DNA of 64,000 nucleotides from Hydractinia symbiolongicarpus (taxonomy: Eukaryota; Cnidaria; Hydrozoa; Anthoathecata; Hydractiniidae), in assembly GCF_029227915.1 (NCBI RefSeq), contig NC_079883.1, positions 25,606,001-25,670,000 on the forward strand, given 5' to 3'. Shown piece by piece: positions 11,056-20,948 of this stretch. The notes below the pieces were generated by a model. It was not told the origin of the DNA. It did not search any database and saw only the letters and a program-made list of their open reading frames with translations. Made by a program: the position numbers and the translations under genes. Positions within the stretch are counted from its first letter, which is position 1; the number at the start of each line of letters is the position of its first letter.

Positions 11056-12465
11056 TCAACCAGAGACTTCCTGAATCGCCTTTACAAAATTTTTACTAAA
11101 ATCGACAACAAATTCTTTAGTAATCCACTTTCCAGAGTAGGCGAGGCAAAAGCACATTTGGTTTCGGATTGTAGAGGTGCCAACGAAAAATCCACCAGGA
11201 ATGGCTACGCCAAGATAATGCTCTTCCACACGCAACGGTGATTGGTTGTTTGTTTCTAAGGCAACGTCACAGTTGCCGATGTTACTAACAGAAACAGAGG
11301 AGTTCATTCCGAGACACGCAAGCTTTTCTGGAAATGTTAAGGTGGAATTTCTTAAGAAGGCGGTTAAAGAAGACCACATCAAAGACGACATAGTCGATTT
11401 GTTTTGCTGCTTTACTTTTTCGTTCACTTTTCTTGAGATATCGAAAAATTTTGTTTTGTTACCAACATCAAATGGTTGTATGGTTTGACTCCCAGCAGAG
11501 AAATATGTACCACAAGGCATAGGGGAGGTACATAACTCGTTAACGAATTTCCGAAGATCAATGGGATATACAAATGCATTGATTTTATCTTTAAACTCAG
11601 AATACGAAGCTCTCGTAGTTTCAAGAACACAGCTCGTCAGTACTAGAAGAGCACTATGAATTGAGACGCTGTTTTTCTTACAGCTGCTAATGAAATTCCC
11701 CGTCATTTTTTCATCAACGATGAAGGAGTGATACTCATGGCAATTGTTGGCTTCCTGACATACTTCATGTGTTCTCAGCTTTGGTTTGCCAGATAATTTG
11801 TTGCCTAACCATAAACCAAAGTTTGCTGCGGCTTTTATGAACCAATTCACAGGTTGTTGGGATACTGGCAGAGTCATGTTCATAAAGATATCTTCCATTG
11901 ATTTAACACAGAATATAGGGCGTTGTAGCAGATCAATTTGAGAATGATTTAAGAGTGTATTACAGATACCAGTGAACTGATTTGCGATAATGTCAAAACC
12001 ACCCTTACCATCCAAAACTGCATGACTGCATGTGAAAACCAGAACGTACTCGTGTTGTTCACTTTCAGATAGTACTTCTAACCAAACAGCCTTCCATAAC
12101 AACTCGTTACAACCACGTTCGAGTTCTTTATTAATAACAGGTACCCAGCCATTTCTTTCTTTTACTTTTTCAAATCGAAGTGGAAACAACTTGTCGCCAA
12201 GTGATTCTTTATTTGCCTCAAAAAAGAAGTCCTGGTTTTTATCAGCACTTATTTCAGATTTCAGTAAAACATGACGGCTGATGAGAGCAGACAAACTTTC
12301 TTTTACAATGTCTTGTGGTACTGGTTGCGTTGAAGAAAAAACTGTTACATTAAAGAAATTGCTTAAGGGAGGAGCGCACTGGTTTCCATACTCCTGGAAA
12401 GTCTCTCCAATGGAGAGATATCTTCGCTCTCCCGTAAACTGTGTTGACTTTGCAGCGTCCACCAT
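11056..12465 (-). CDS. HxxxD condensation/acyltransferase-like protein, paralogue B
   Basis: One uninterrupted frame encodes 469 aa. The motif set is clearer than in paralogue A: Arg64-His65 in the N-terminal helix, then His148-Ala-Val-Leu-Asp152 followed by GKGGFD, the PIDLRKF block, VSNIGNCD and CLAYSGKW. The HxxxD histidine is the general base in BAHD, PapA and condensation-type acyltransferases, so a CoA- or carrier-dependent acyl transfer is likely; the substrate cannot be read from sequence. The ATG at 12465 is followed within about a dozen residues by the conserved GERRYLSIGETF block and has in-frame homology to paralogue A from there on. No signal peptide or membrane helix is visible. 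The two genes are on the same strand, about 6.2 kb apart, both without introns, which suggests duplication of an already intronless ancestor. Confidence 0.87.
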   Translation of the reverse strand: MVDAAKSTQFTGERRYLSIGETFQEYGNQCAPPLSNFFNVTVFSSTQPVPQDIVKESLSALISRHVLLKSEISADKNQDFFFEANKESLGDKLFPLRFEKVKERNGWVPVINKELERGCNELLWKAVWLEVLSESEQHEYVLVFTCSHAVLDGKGGFDIIANQFTGICNTLLNHSQIDLLQRPIFCVKSMEDIFMNMTLPVSQQPVNWFIKAAANFGLWLGNKLSGKPKLRTHEVCQEANNCHEYHSFIVDEKMTGNFISSCKKNSVSIHSALLVLTSCVLETTRASYSEFKDKINAFVYPIDLRKFVNELCTSPMPCGTYFSAGSQTIQPFDVGNKTKFFDISRKVNEKVKQQNKSTMSSLMWSSLTAFLRNSTLTFPEKLACLGMNSSVSVSNIGNCDVALETNNQSPLRVEEHYLGVAIPGGFFVGTSTIRNQMCFCLAYSGKWITKEFVVDFSKNFVKAIQEVSG

Positions 12466-12787
12466 GTTATGAAATTAATTTTCTGTGTCTAAAAAAAATT
12501 AAATTTTACTAAACATACGTTGCTAATTGATTAATGCACATAAAGTTTCGTTTTTACAAATAACTACTATATTATATTAGAATTTTTTAAACGTTGTACC
12601 TAATAATAATGCAATTTAATTTTTAAAGAGCAATAAAATAGTAAACAAAACAATTAACTTTTTCAACAAGTCGTATGTGTAACAGAGATTATTGGGAACC
12701 CTGAGAAGGAGATACTACAAGAATCAACTAAACCAACCTCATTACTAGGACTTAAATCGATGCAAAAATTGTAAGGCTAAAAAAAAT

Positions 12788-12917
12788 CAACCTCGTCCCC
12801 AGGTTTTGTTAGTTTTTTCTCACATTTGGACGGGATCTTTTACGTTCAAATGTAAAAACACCTAAGAAGCCTACGTACAAATATAAAAGAATCTAACAAG
12901 CCCTGGTGACCAGATTG
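12788..12917. repeat. foldback element (CCTCGTCCCC family)
   Basis: The left arm CAACCTCGTCCCCAGG continues into TTTTGTTAG. The right arm, CTAACAAGCCCTGGTGACC followed by AGATTG, is its near reverse complement. The middle carries a smaller imperfect inverted repeat. Confidence 0.65.
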
Positions 12918-13120
12918 ACCAAAGTTCAGCAGATCCTTAGAACGAAGTTGACTTCGACCATTCCTGAAATACCTGAAAATGACAATAAACCATCTTTTTA
13001 ACTGTTAACCACAACAATTTAAAATTATTAGAAGAAATTATTCAAGTAAATATGCTCAGGGAACACGACGTGGTTAGTCCCGTTCCTTCACCCGTTAGTG
13101 GTACATTTGTTGGGGTATGC

Positions 13121-13195
13121 ATTCTCGTCTCCAGAGCTCTTTCAGATAAAGCCAACTTTCGAGGTTTTATCTCAAAGAGCTCTGGGGACGAGAAT
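13121..13195. repeat. foldback element (CTCGTCTCCAGAG variant)
   Basis: The arms ATTCTCGTCTCCAGAGCTCT (13121-13140) and AGAGCTCTGGGGACGAGAAT (13176-13195) are near-perfect reverse complements and continue into AAAG-type inner pairing. It belongs to the same family as 5182-5280. Confidence 0.75.
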
Positions 13196-13712
13196 CGGCA
13201 ATATGCGATGTTCAACAGCTTTTGATTATTTGCGAGGATGAAGATAAAAGTTATATTAAAAAATAAGTGAGTGACAATTTTCTGTCCGGATAATTCTACT
13301 TTCTTAGCTTCTGGTACTCCGTGTGTTAAGGGCCTCTCAAAGAAGTATTTGTTAATTAAAACATATTTAACTTCAACACAAAAATCCCCCCTCTCTCACA
13401 CACACACTCTTGGGGTGTTTAACAACCCTGACACTTACGCATTTAGGTTTGTAGTACGAAAGCATAAACAGCGGCTTTTGGATACATTTTATGTTATTAC
13501 AAAAGGGTATATAAAATAAAGCAACAAAAGTATAAAAAAGCAATATGTAATTTAGCAATATGTCATTTTTTATTCTATGTTATTGATAAAGTGTACATCA
13601 TCAATAAACAACAACAGAAAATTGAAAAAAATTAATAGGATAAAACAAATATTTTACAATAATGTCCGAGAGAGATGGAAGACTGCCGTATGATTTTAAT
13701 TATGTAGCTACA

Positions 13713-16607
13713 TTAAAATGGACTTTCAAGCATCTCTTCTTGTTGTCTTGCATAAATTCCCATCTTTTTCTTTTTTTGTCCATTGCTAGGTGACTTTGGA
13801 CGCGCTGTCAGCTTCGTTATTTGTCCTGTGTGAATGTTCTCGACGCTTATTGTTTTGCGAACTGGTATATCTTCAACGCTTAAAGCTTTTTTGTTATTTG
13901 AACCCCCTTGTAAAGCTGCAACTCTCAAATCAGTCATACTTCGCGGCTTTCCTCTACTATCGCTATATTTGTTGTATCTTCGCATATCTCCATATTTTAA
14001 ATCGCTATGTCTTCTTTGATCATGTTTAGTTTGGTGTGGATTTAAATGATTACTCTTAACGTACCCCCTAACATCTGTATCTCCCCCGTACAAATCGCGG
14101 TATATTTCATTTAAATTTTCACGAGGTTCACTCGCTGTCCCAGCCCAACTTCGTGGTCGACCCTTTGCATTGTTTCCACCAGGTAAAAGCAATACACCAC
14201 TTCCCTCGCGAGATATTTCTGAAGTTATTGAAATGTTGTCCGGGTTATCAATCCGATTTTTGTGCGGTATAGCTAAGTCGCCGTCAGTATCATCTTTGCT
14301 ATTTACGTCAACTTTAACAACTACATCAGTTTTGCCTGAGACATCGAGATCATTTTGAAAGGAAGAAGATCTCTCAATGCCTGTTGAAGTAATGTCGAAT
14401 AAATAAGCGCCGTTCACACTACCAGCATCAGACCGTGTAGAGCTTTTTACACTAGCCTGTTTTGAAGGTGGGTTGCTAAACATGACTTGTCTTTTCTTCT
14501 TATCTTCTTTTTTCTGCCGCTGCACTTTTCCTTTAAACTCTTCCAGTTCACTAAATGCAGAAGTGTTGTAACATACAGATACAAAAATCAAAACGTTTAC
14601 CGTATTTTTAAACAACAGTAGAGAAAAACAATCAGGGTAATAAACATTTTGCTTGTACTTCTTTTCCTGAATAGATTTTGCTAGTTCAACCTCTCTCGTG
14701 TGAGTTATAACGCAATATTTTAACATATACGCAGAGCTCTCCGTTTCTACCCTATGTCCTTTCAATTATTATTATTATTATGAAATTTTTTAAAGAGGAT
14801 ATACAATTCAGTTACTTACAAAAAATGACTGCTATCAATATGCGTCCTCTATGAGTGTGTCAAAACAAAAAAAATAGACACAAGGACAAATAACAAAAAT
14901 GTGACAAAGTTGTTGAAAAACCCAAAAGAACTAAAAGGACAGTACAGAAATATGAGTGGTGTTATTAGAAAATAAATATTAGAGGTGAAAATCAATATTA
15001 GTGGTGTTTCTGTGATCCTTTGGTTTGGTTTATTTCAGATTTTATTAAATAGGTTTTGGTTTTTAATCTGTCATCTTAACCAAATGAACCCCAAAGAGCG
15101 TAGTCAAAAAGGGATAGGCCAGCCCCACTCAAATATAAAACTAAATTTGCTAAATCTGTAAGAAGTACAAATCTGTTGAAGTTAAAAAGAATAAAAATGA
15201 AGAAATCACTGATAAATTATGTGCGTTATCAAATTAATTATTATTCTAACTCATCTTAAATTTTTGGTTGTTTCCGTCAGTGAGAGAAAAATGTTTACTC
15301 ACCATGCTTTATTATGCAAATTACACGAAATGACCAGCAATACAATAACTAATATGGCGCATAATATCCCAAGAGCAAAGACGATTTTATCCATAACTAA
15401 ATCAGTAAAAAAAAAATCATATCAAAATTATAATTGTTATAAACAATAATTATATAGCCTAATTTTAATAAACACTTTTTTCATTAAAATGTTAAATGCA
15501 TACGACTTCACACCTCGGGAAAATATACGCGAACTTTCGCTTCCTAATTAAAAGCGATTAAAATGTCAAATGAAAAGCTATTTGCGATAATAAGACATAT
15601 ATAACAAGTTTCGTATTAAATTTTTGTATGAAAAATTTGTGAACTTGTGTAAGCTCTATCTATTACTTGAAACTAGCTAGTGACACTAGCTATATCTAAT
15701 TTTTATATAGTGTATGCTAACCTTTAGTGACTTCATCTTCGCATCTTGTGCCGTAAAACTCATGGTTGCAACTATAATTAAAACGTTCTTAAGTTAATTA
15801 CCCAACCACTTAATTGAATAACATGCATGCACTAGAGCTATACAGTAGTATCGAAAATCTTGTTTGGCAAACAAGACTTAATTTTACGTGCCGAAGTTCA
15901 TTTGTCAGAGCTACTAAGAGAAGCTTTAAGCAAAAACATATTTTTTTTTGGAAGTTGAAAAAACTCAAAGTCTGAAGGTGATAAGTACAAGCTATTTTTA
16001 AACGTTCTTTAAAAAGCACTGCACAACTCACCCTCGTCCCCATGGATTTTTTTGGAAGACGGCGAAAATATCACAAAAGGCAAAAATCCCAGGGGGCGAG
16101 AGTGTCACAAAACTCAAGAAAACGGCAAATTTTAAATATACGGTTGTGTATATCAATGAGTAAATGAAAGAAGGGGACGTACCTACAAAACTTAGAGGGA
16201 GCTCCATCGATACCAACATAACAGACGCCATTTTTATTACAAAACGTATCATTTAAATGGCACCGAGAAAATTTTGTTGCTGGTGGCAGGGTTGTTGTTG
16301 TTGTCGGCGTCGTCGTCGTCGTCGTCGTTGTTGTTGTTGTCGTCGCCGTCGTTTTCGTTGTTGTTGCGTTCGTCGTTACGGCGGTGTTTACTTTTACCGT
16401 CACTGGGGTTTGCAATGTTGCTTTTGTCGTTAAAACTGTTTCTTTTGTAGTTTCTGTCGGTTTTTCTTTGGTAGTTCCCGCAGTCGTTGTATTGACTAGT
16501 TGTTTTGTCGTTATGCTGGCGGTAGACACTGTCGTATTCTGTGCGCTAACATAGCTTACGATTCCAGTTACGAATAGAAACGTTAAAGTTTGTCTCCAAT
16601 TTAACAT
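13713..16607 (-). CDS. EGF-domain transmembrane protein, candidate ErbB/EGFR ligand
   Basis: The four exons are 16607-16183, 15771-15722, 15396-15303 and 14550-13713; all phases close, giving 468 aa. Residues 1-22 are a signal peptide. Residues 23 to about 113 are a Thr-rich, mucin-like stalk with long ACN runs. Residues 116-152 are one EGF domain with spacing C-x6-C-x5-C-x11-C-x-C-x8-C, ending GTRC, which fits the EGF-ligand signature. The TM segment is about 163-183. The tail of about 285 aa is basic next to the membrane and then Ser-, Pro- and Arg-rich, with two similar segments (LSVEDI and ISVENI). The phase-2 intron falls between Cys4 and Cys5, the position shared by ErbB ligands. The domain order signal-stalk-EGF-TM-tail is neuregulin-like. 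Ligand function is inference; a mucin-like adhesion protein is the alternative. Confidence 0.86.
16029..16104. repeat. foldback element in intron 1 of the EGF gene
   Basis: The arms CACCCTCGTCCCCATGGATT and ATCCCAGGGGGCGAGAGTG are near reverse complements around a centre of about 35 bp. It lies 79 bp inside the intron that splits the EGF domain. Flanking CACAACT and CACAAAACT may be a decayed target duplication. Confidence 0.7.
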
Positions 16608-18299
16608 GATATAAGTATTCTAAACATGCAATATAGTATATTTTAATAAAAAGACAAATTTAGAAATATTTATTCAAATTTCCAAAAAAAACACAGCAAA
16701 GAAAGCAATTTAAATAAAGAATATCTGAAATTTTTAAAATGTTATTTTTTTAAAAAAAGTTTCACCTTTTTGTTTCTCTTCCAATCCTTCAAATTATTTT
16801 ACACACAGTGATGTGGTCTGTCTTTCTCTCTCGTTTTTCAGTGTTGTGTTTTCTTTTTGTAATAATTATAAAAATAAGCGTCCAATTAACCTCAAATTAT
16901 AATTACGGTACAGTTAATTACAGACATATTATTAAACTTTCTTCAACTTCTTTTATGACGCAAAAGATTATTTACATCACTGAAAGTTATTGCCTCGAAA
17001 TTGATTAAAAGGGGGTTGTCGAAAATGTGAGGGGGTGCGTGAGATTAAAGAGAAAACAAAGGAAGATTGCATAAAAGGTTAAGTTGATCAGCTACAGAAT
17101 TTCTTTAAAAAGCTTGTCAATGCGTTTCAATAATATTTTCAGGAAACAATAAACACAACGAAGGAACAAAAGAACTAAGAAACGACGGAACAAAGGAACA
17201 CAATTATTTAAACCAGTCAAGGAGTTATAATTACCATTGCTAAAGCATTGTTTCATAATCAATTTCCTCAACAGAAATAAAAGCCACCCTCGTTATCAAC
17301 CAAATTAGGTGAGGAAAAATTTAAAATATCTCGTTCGCTTTATGACGTGACGATACCAATGTGACGTTCGCATTTCATCTTTCCTTACACGTTTCGAATG
17401 CTTTCGTCGGTGATCACTTTAAGAAATAGGTGACCCAGGGTTTAGCTGTTTCTAGGTAATGTTTTAACGACCTTGAAGAACTCACTGCTATAAAGTATAA
17501 ATTTTTTTTAGATTCTAACTTAGAAGTTTTAATATTGTATATCAGATACAAACAATCGGATATAATCCGACGTATTTTAAGCACATTTCAGAATTTCCAA
17601 ATCAACAAAATCAAACGCAAACATCACAGGGAGAGATGTGCAGCCAAACATGTACACTGAAAGTTGGAGTTGTTTTCTTGCACGTGGTCATGCATTAATT
17701 CCGTGAATAAAATTTGCGGTTGCAATGATAGGCAAAATGAACAAAAAAATTGAAAAAATTAGTGACGACTGTAATATTTAAACATTCAATACTATTTTAG
17801 TCTAAACTTTTGTTTTTTAGTTTAAACAAATTTTTAGTTTGGTACTGTCTGAAATTTTAAAATAATCAAGCGTGCTCAACTGTTTTCTTTTGACCATTTT
17901 TACAACTTGGAATACAAAGAATCATAATTCTTTCTAAATTAGTTAGCATTGTTAGTAACGAATGGTTATTATATTGGTTGTTCACCACTGTCTCCTGTTA
18001 ATGAAAAACAACAAATTAACTATACCAATTATATTGTGTAGTATATAATTTCCTTTCCAAACGTGTTTATAAAAAAATTACTTTCGACATTTCTTTGGTT
18101 CCATCTTTTATTTTTAAGCACTCTTTTTGCACAAGAGTAATCTGGATATATAACTGCTGGGTACTGCCTAGCTAATGACAAAATATGGAAGTCTATTTGC
18201 AGGTAGACTTTAGTTGTGCAAAACTTCTTTCATTTAAACAATTTCTAGCTACATTGAAAATGTAACTAAAGTATAATCGAGTTAGTTGACTTATTTAAC

Positions 18300-18362
18300 C
18301 CTGTCATCGATGGTAAAGACGGCTATAAAAAGTTATAGTTGTCTTTACCTTCGATGACAGGG
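18300..18362. repeat. 63-bp hairpin
   Basis: CCCTGTCATCGATGGTAAAGAC pairs with GTCTTTACCTTCGATGACAGGG, with an inner CTATAA/TTATAG pairing. No direct flanking repeat is evident. It is a foldback element with arms unrelated to the CCTCGTCCCC family. Confidence 0.8.
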
Positions 18363-19081
18363 TACTGTTTTTTCCCTATCGAAATGTTAACAAAGACTTC
18401 AGTTGGTTCTATCATCTTCGACGAAGTGTGTAACTTCTCATTAAAGACAGCGGCCAATTAGTCTAGACCTCGACAATGTGAATCGTTTCCGAACGACAAA
18501 AATTTACAACAGAGCAAAAAGCTCTAGCGATATTAATTTTTTTACCTAATTTAAAATTCATTAAAACATGTTTTAAAAATTTGCTATTGAACTGGCTTAT
18601 TTGTAGTTTGATCAAAATAGATGTAACAGGGGATACATATAACAAGTTGTAGAGCGGCTGGTACCAAAAAAACGGCGGCAATAAATTATTTACGACGCAT
18701 GTCCGAAGATCAGTTTATGGCAACCAAAAAAAACTTCCTGTAGCACAGATATGTGTTTTGGCATGTGTTTACAAAACTTTTTAAATCTAATCTATGTTAA
18801 CAGAAACACATGTCAATTAGTAGAATATGTCGGTCAGATAACGACTAACAACCTTCACGAATCACTGATGTAAAGAATACAGTTCTATATGTTCTGAACG
18901 GATTTTGGGTCTATGTTTTGACCAGTTGTTCAAGATCATTTAAATTTCCAGATAACATATCTTAATCGTAAACATAAAGGTTTTTGCGTTGACTTCAAGC
19001 CAGAGGTGAAATAAGCCTCATTTGTTTCATCCGGTTAGTTTATTGTTCTGTCATTCGACCACGCAGGAGGAACTTTCTATA

Positions 19082-19200
19082 CTAGTCGGTAGCCCGTGGA
19101 TAAATTCACGGGTTTGCCCGTCCCTTATATATCTTATTTCGTGTTCGTAGAATGGCTATAATCCCGAGCAGAGGCAGAATACCGGTATTATTATAACAGA
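19082..19200 (-). mobile_element. Helitron-like non-autonomous element
   Basis: Read on the minus strand it starts TCTGTTATAATAATACC and ends with the hairpin CCCGTGAATTTATCCACGGG, then CTACCGACTAG, then host T. That is the Helitron pattern: TC at the 5' end, and a hairpin about 10 nt before CTAG at the 3' end. Its 5' end abuts the next element exactly. Confidence 0.7.
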
Positions 19201-19310
19201 CTAGTTGGTAGCCTGCGAAAAATTCAACGAGTTTTCACTTGTCGCAACAACTTTGTGCGTGGTTTAGCACCACCCGGCTTTCGCCGACAAACAGACTATT
19301 ATTACATAGA
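19201..19310 (-). mobile_element. Helitron-like non-autonomous element, diverged
   Basis: On the minus strand the 3' end is CTAG at 19204-19201 followed by host T. The 5' TC is at 19310-19309 and is preceded by host A. The terminal hairpin is degraded (CGTTGAATTTTTCGCAGG). It lies head-to-tail with the element at 19082-19200. Confidence 0.55.
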
Positions 19311-20633
19311 TAGTATGTAGAAACTTTAATATAGTTTACGCTTTGTCCCTCTGTCTTTTTAGCTCCATCTAAGCATGTACGTCCACATTATAACAACAAT
19401 TTGTATCAGTTTGCTAATATGATATAAATTATCTTATGGTGGATTCTCTCTACACCGACACTGCGCAAGAATTTTAAAAGGTTTGGATAGGCTAGATCTA
19501 ACAATTTGATATAATTAATACAGACCTGTTTTTAGCTTTTGCTGAATACTGAGTGACTGAAAAATGTCAGGAGAGAAATAAATAAATAAATAAAAAAATA
19601 TTTTGTATTGTCTATGCAGGTCTATTCTAGCAGAAATTTTTAACCAGTATCAAAAAATTGTCCGTTTTCATGATATATTACTGTCTACAACAAACTGCTC
19701 GCCTTGTAGAGGTGTCTGCTTTAGAGGATGTCTGTTTTATGAATTACAGAAAGACTGGTGTAAAACTGTAAGATAAAAGGAGGCGGGCTTAACGTTATTT
19801 AATGTCTCTCCTCAGTGTTTTCTGTTATTTTTATACAATTTTCTTTTATTCACTTTAATTTTGGAGTAAATATAAACTAATTACATCAACCTGGGAGCCA
19901 TTAATTAGTGGCTTGTCTTTATCAACGTTTGAAATTACTTTCGTATCACGAAATGGCGGGCAGAATTACGTAAAAAATTCAATTTAGCTTCTTTCTCGCA
20001 ATTATTACAAGCGTTTGGCATGTTTCGATTGCTATTAAAGATTTGAACCTATCATTTTACAGAAACCACAAGTCATATCCAGTGTATTTAAAATATTTGT
20101 GGTGTTTTATCAATCTGTGCGTGGGTTGTAGTTAGTTTCTCATTGGTGAAGAATGTTGCTGTTAGTAGCCCCAACTTCTATCAGTACAACAAGGAAACTC
20201 GGAAACAAAGCAAATACTTTCTTCCGAAAAAGAAGACATAAGGTTGAATACAAAATATTTTCCTAAAAAAAATTAAAAAATGGCTTATAAATATTAATAA
20301 ATTCATATATCAAAATATTATACGACTTTAGTGTCCATCCCTGCACAGTTTTAGGCTCTCGCAACATTTCAGCCAAAGACTTTTTTTAGGAAAGATACAG
20401 CAACTTCTCAGAACTATTTTTTATTTATTTGAAACGTAGATCAAAACTCCAATAAAAAATAAACTTAAAACTCTTAATGTTAGCAAGGTATTTTCATATA
20501 CAAACGTATCCAGTTTTATCTATAGGTTGCTGTTAAAAACTTAATATATATCTCTTCATTTTAAATATTTTATATTAAATATGTAAATTTATGTATATAC
20601 AGGAAAATGTACACTTTTCACGACACGACTTTT

Positions 20634-20934
20634 AAGGCGAAAGTTCACTTCGATCTTTTAGCACATCGGTTCCAGGCGTGCGCATTAAAGGGCTCAATAT
20701 TTAGGAGCGCTTTTGCACACGCTGAGCGTATTGAAACTAAAGATCATTTTGAATATTTCAAGAGCGGATGAATAATGACATAATTTCTTAATTTTGACCA
20801 ATGAATTTGCTTCAATCGCCGCCCTTTTTAATTTGCGCGCGCATTTCTGTTCCCAATGACATTGTGCCGCTTGGACGGACGAACGCGCAGCGCTAAGTAC
20901 ATCGTGCTTTCCGATCAAAGTGGACTATCGCCTT
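20634..20934. mobile_element. 301-bp TIR-type MITE at the kinesin 3' end
   Basis: The ends AAGGCGAAAGTTCACTTCGA and, as reverse complement, AAGGCGATAGTCCACTTTGA are 22-bp terminal inverted repeats with three mismatches, followed by a diverged continuation. The interior is less AT-rich than its surroundings. It ends 14 bp downstream of the kinesin stop codon, so the transcript's 3' UTR must run into it. Flanking TTT/TTTA could be a short target duplication. Confidence 0.75.
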
Positions 20935-20948
20935 TAGCCAAGTTCAGC

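Larger units (their letters stand above)
12466..13712. other. intergenic region with two foldback elements
   Basis: No gene is supported. It holds foldback elements at 12788-12917 and 13121-13195. An open frame at 13271-13519 contains a short CA-type simple repeat and looks like chance. The right end is the 3' flank of the EGF-domain gene. Confidence 0.5.
16608..20633. other. gene-poor AT-rich region with repeats
   Basis: I find no supportable exon on either strand. Contents are a perfect-arm hairpin at 18300-18362 and two abutting Helitron-like elements at 19082-19310. The segment next to 16608 should hold the 5' UTR and promoter of the EGF-domain gene, but I see no distinctive motif. Confidence 0.5.

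Noticed and set aside
20694..20918. Open frame of 74 codons on the minus strand
   Set aside because: It lies entirely within the TIR element at 20634-20934.
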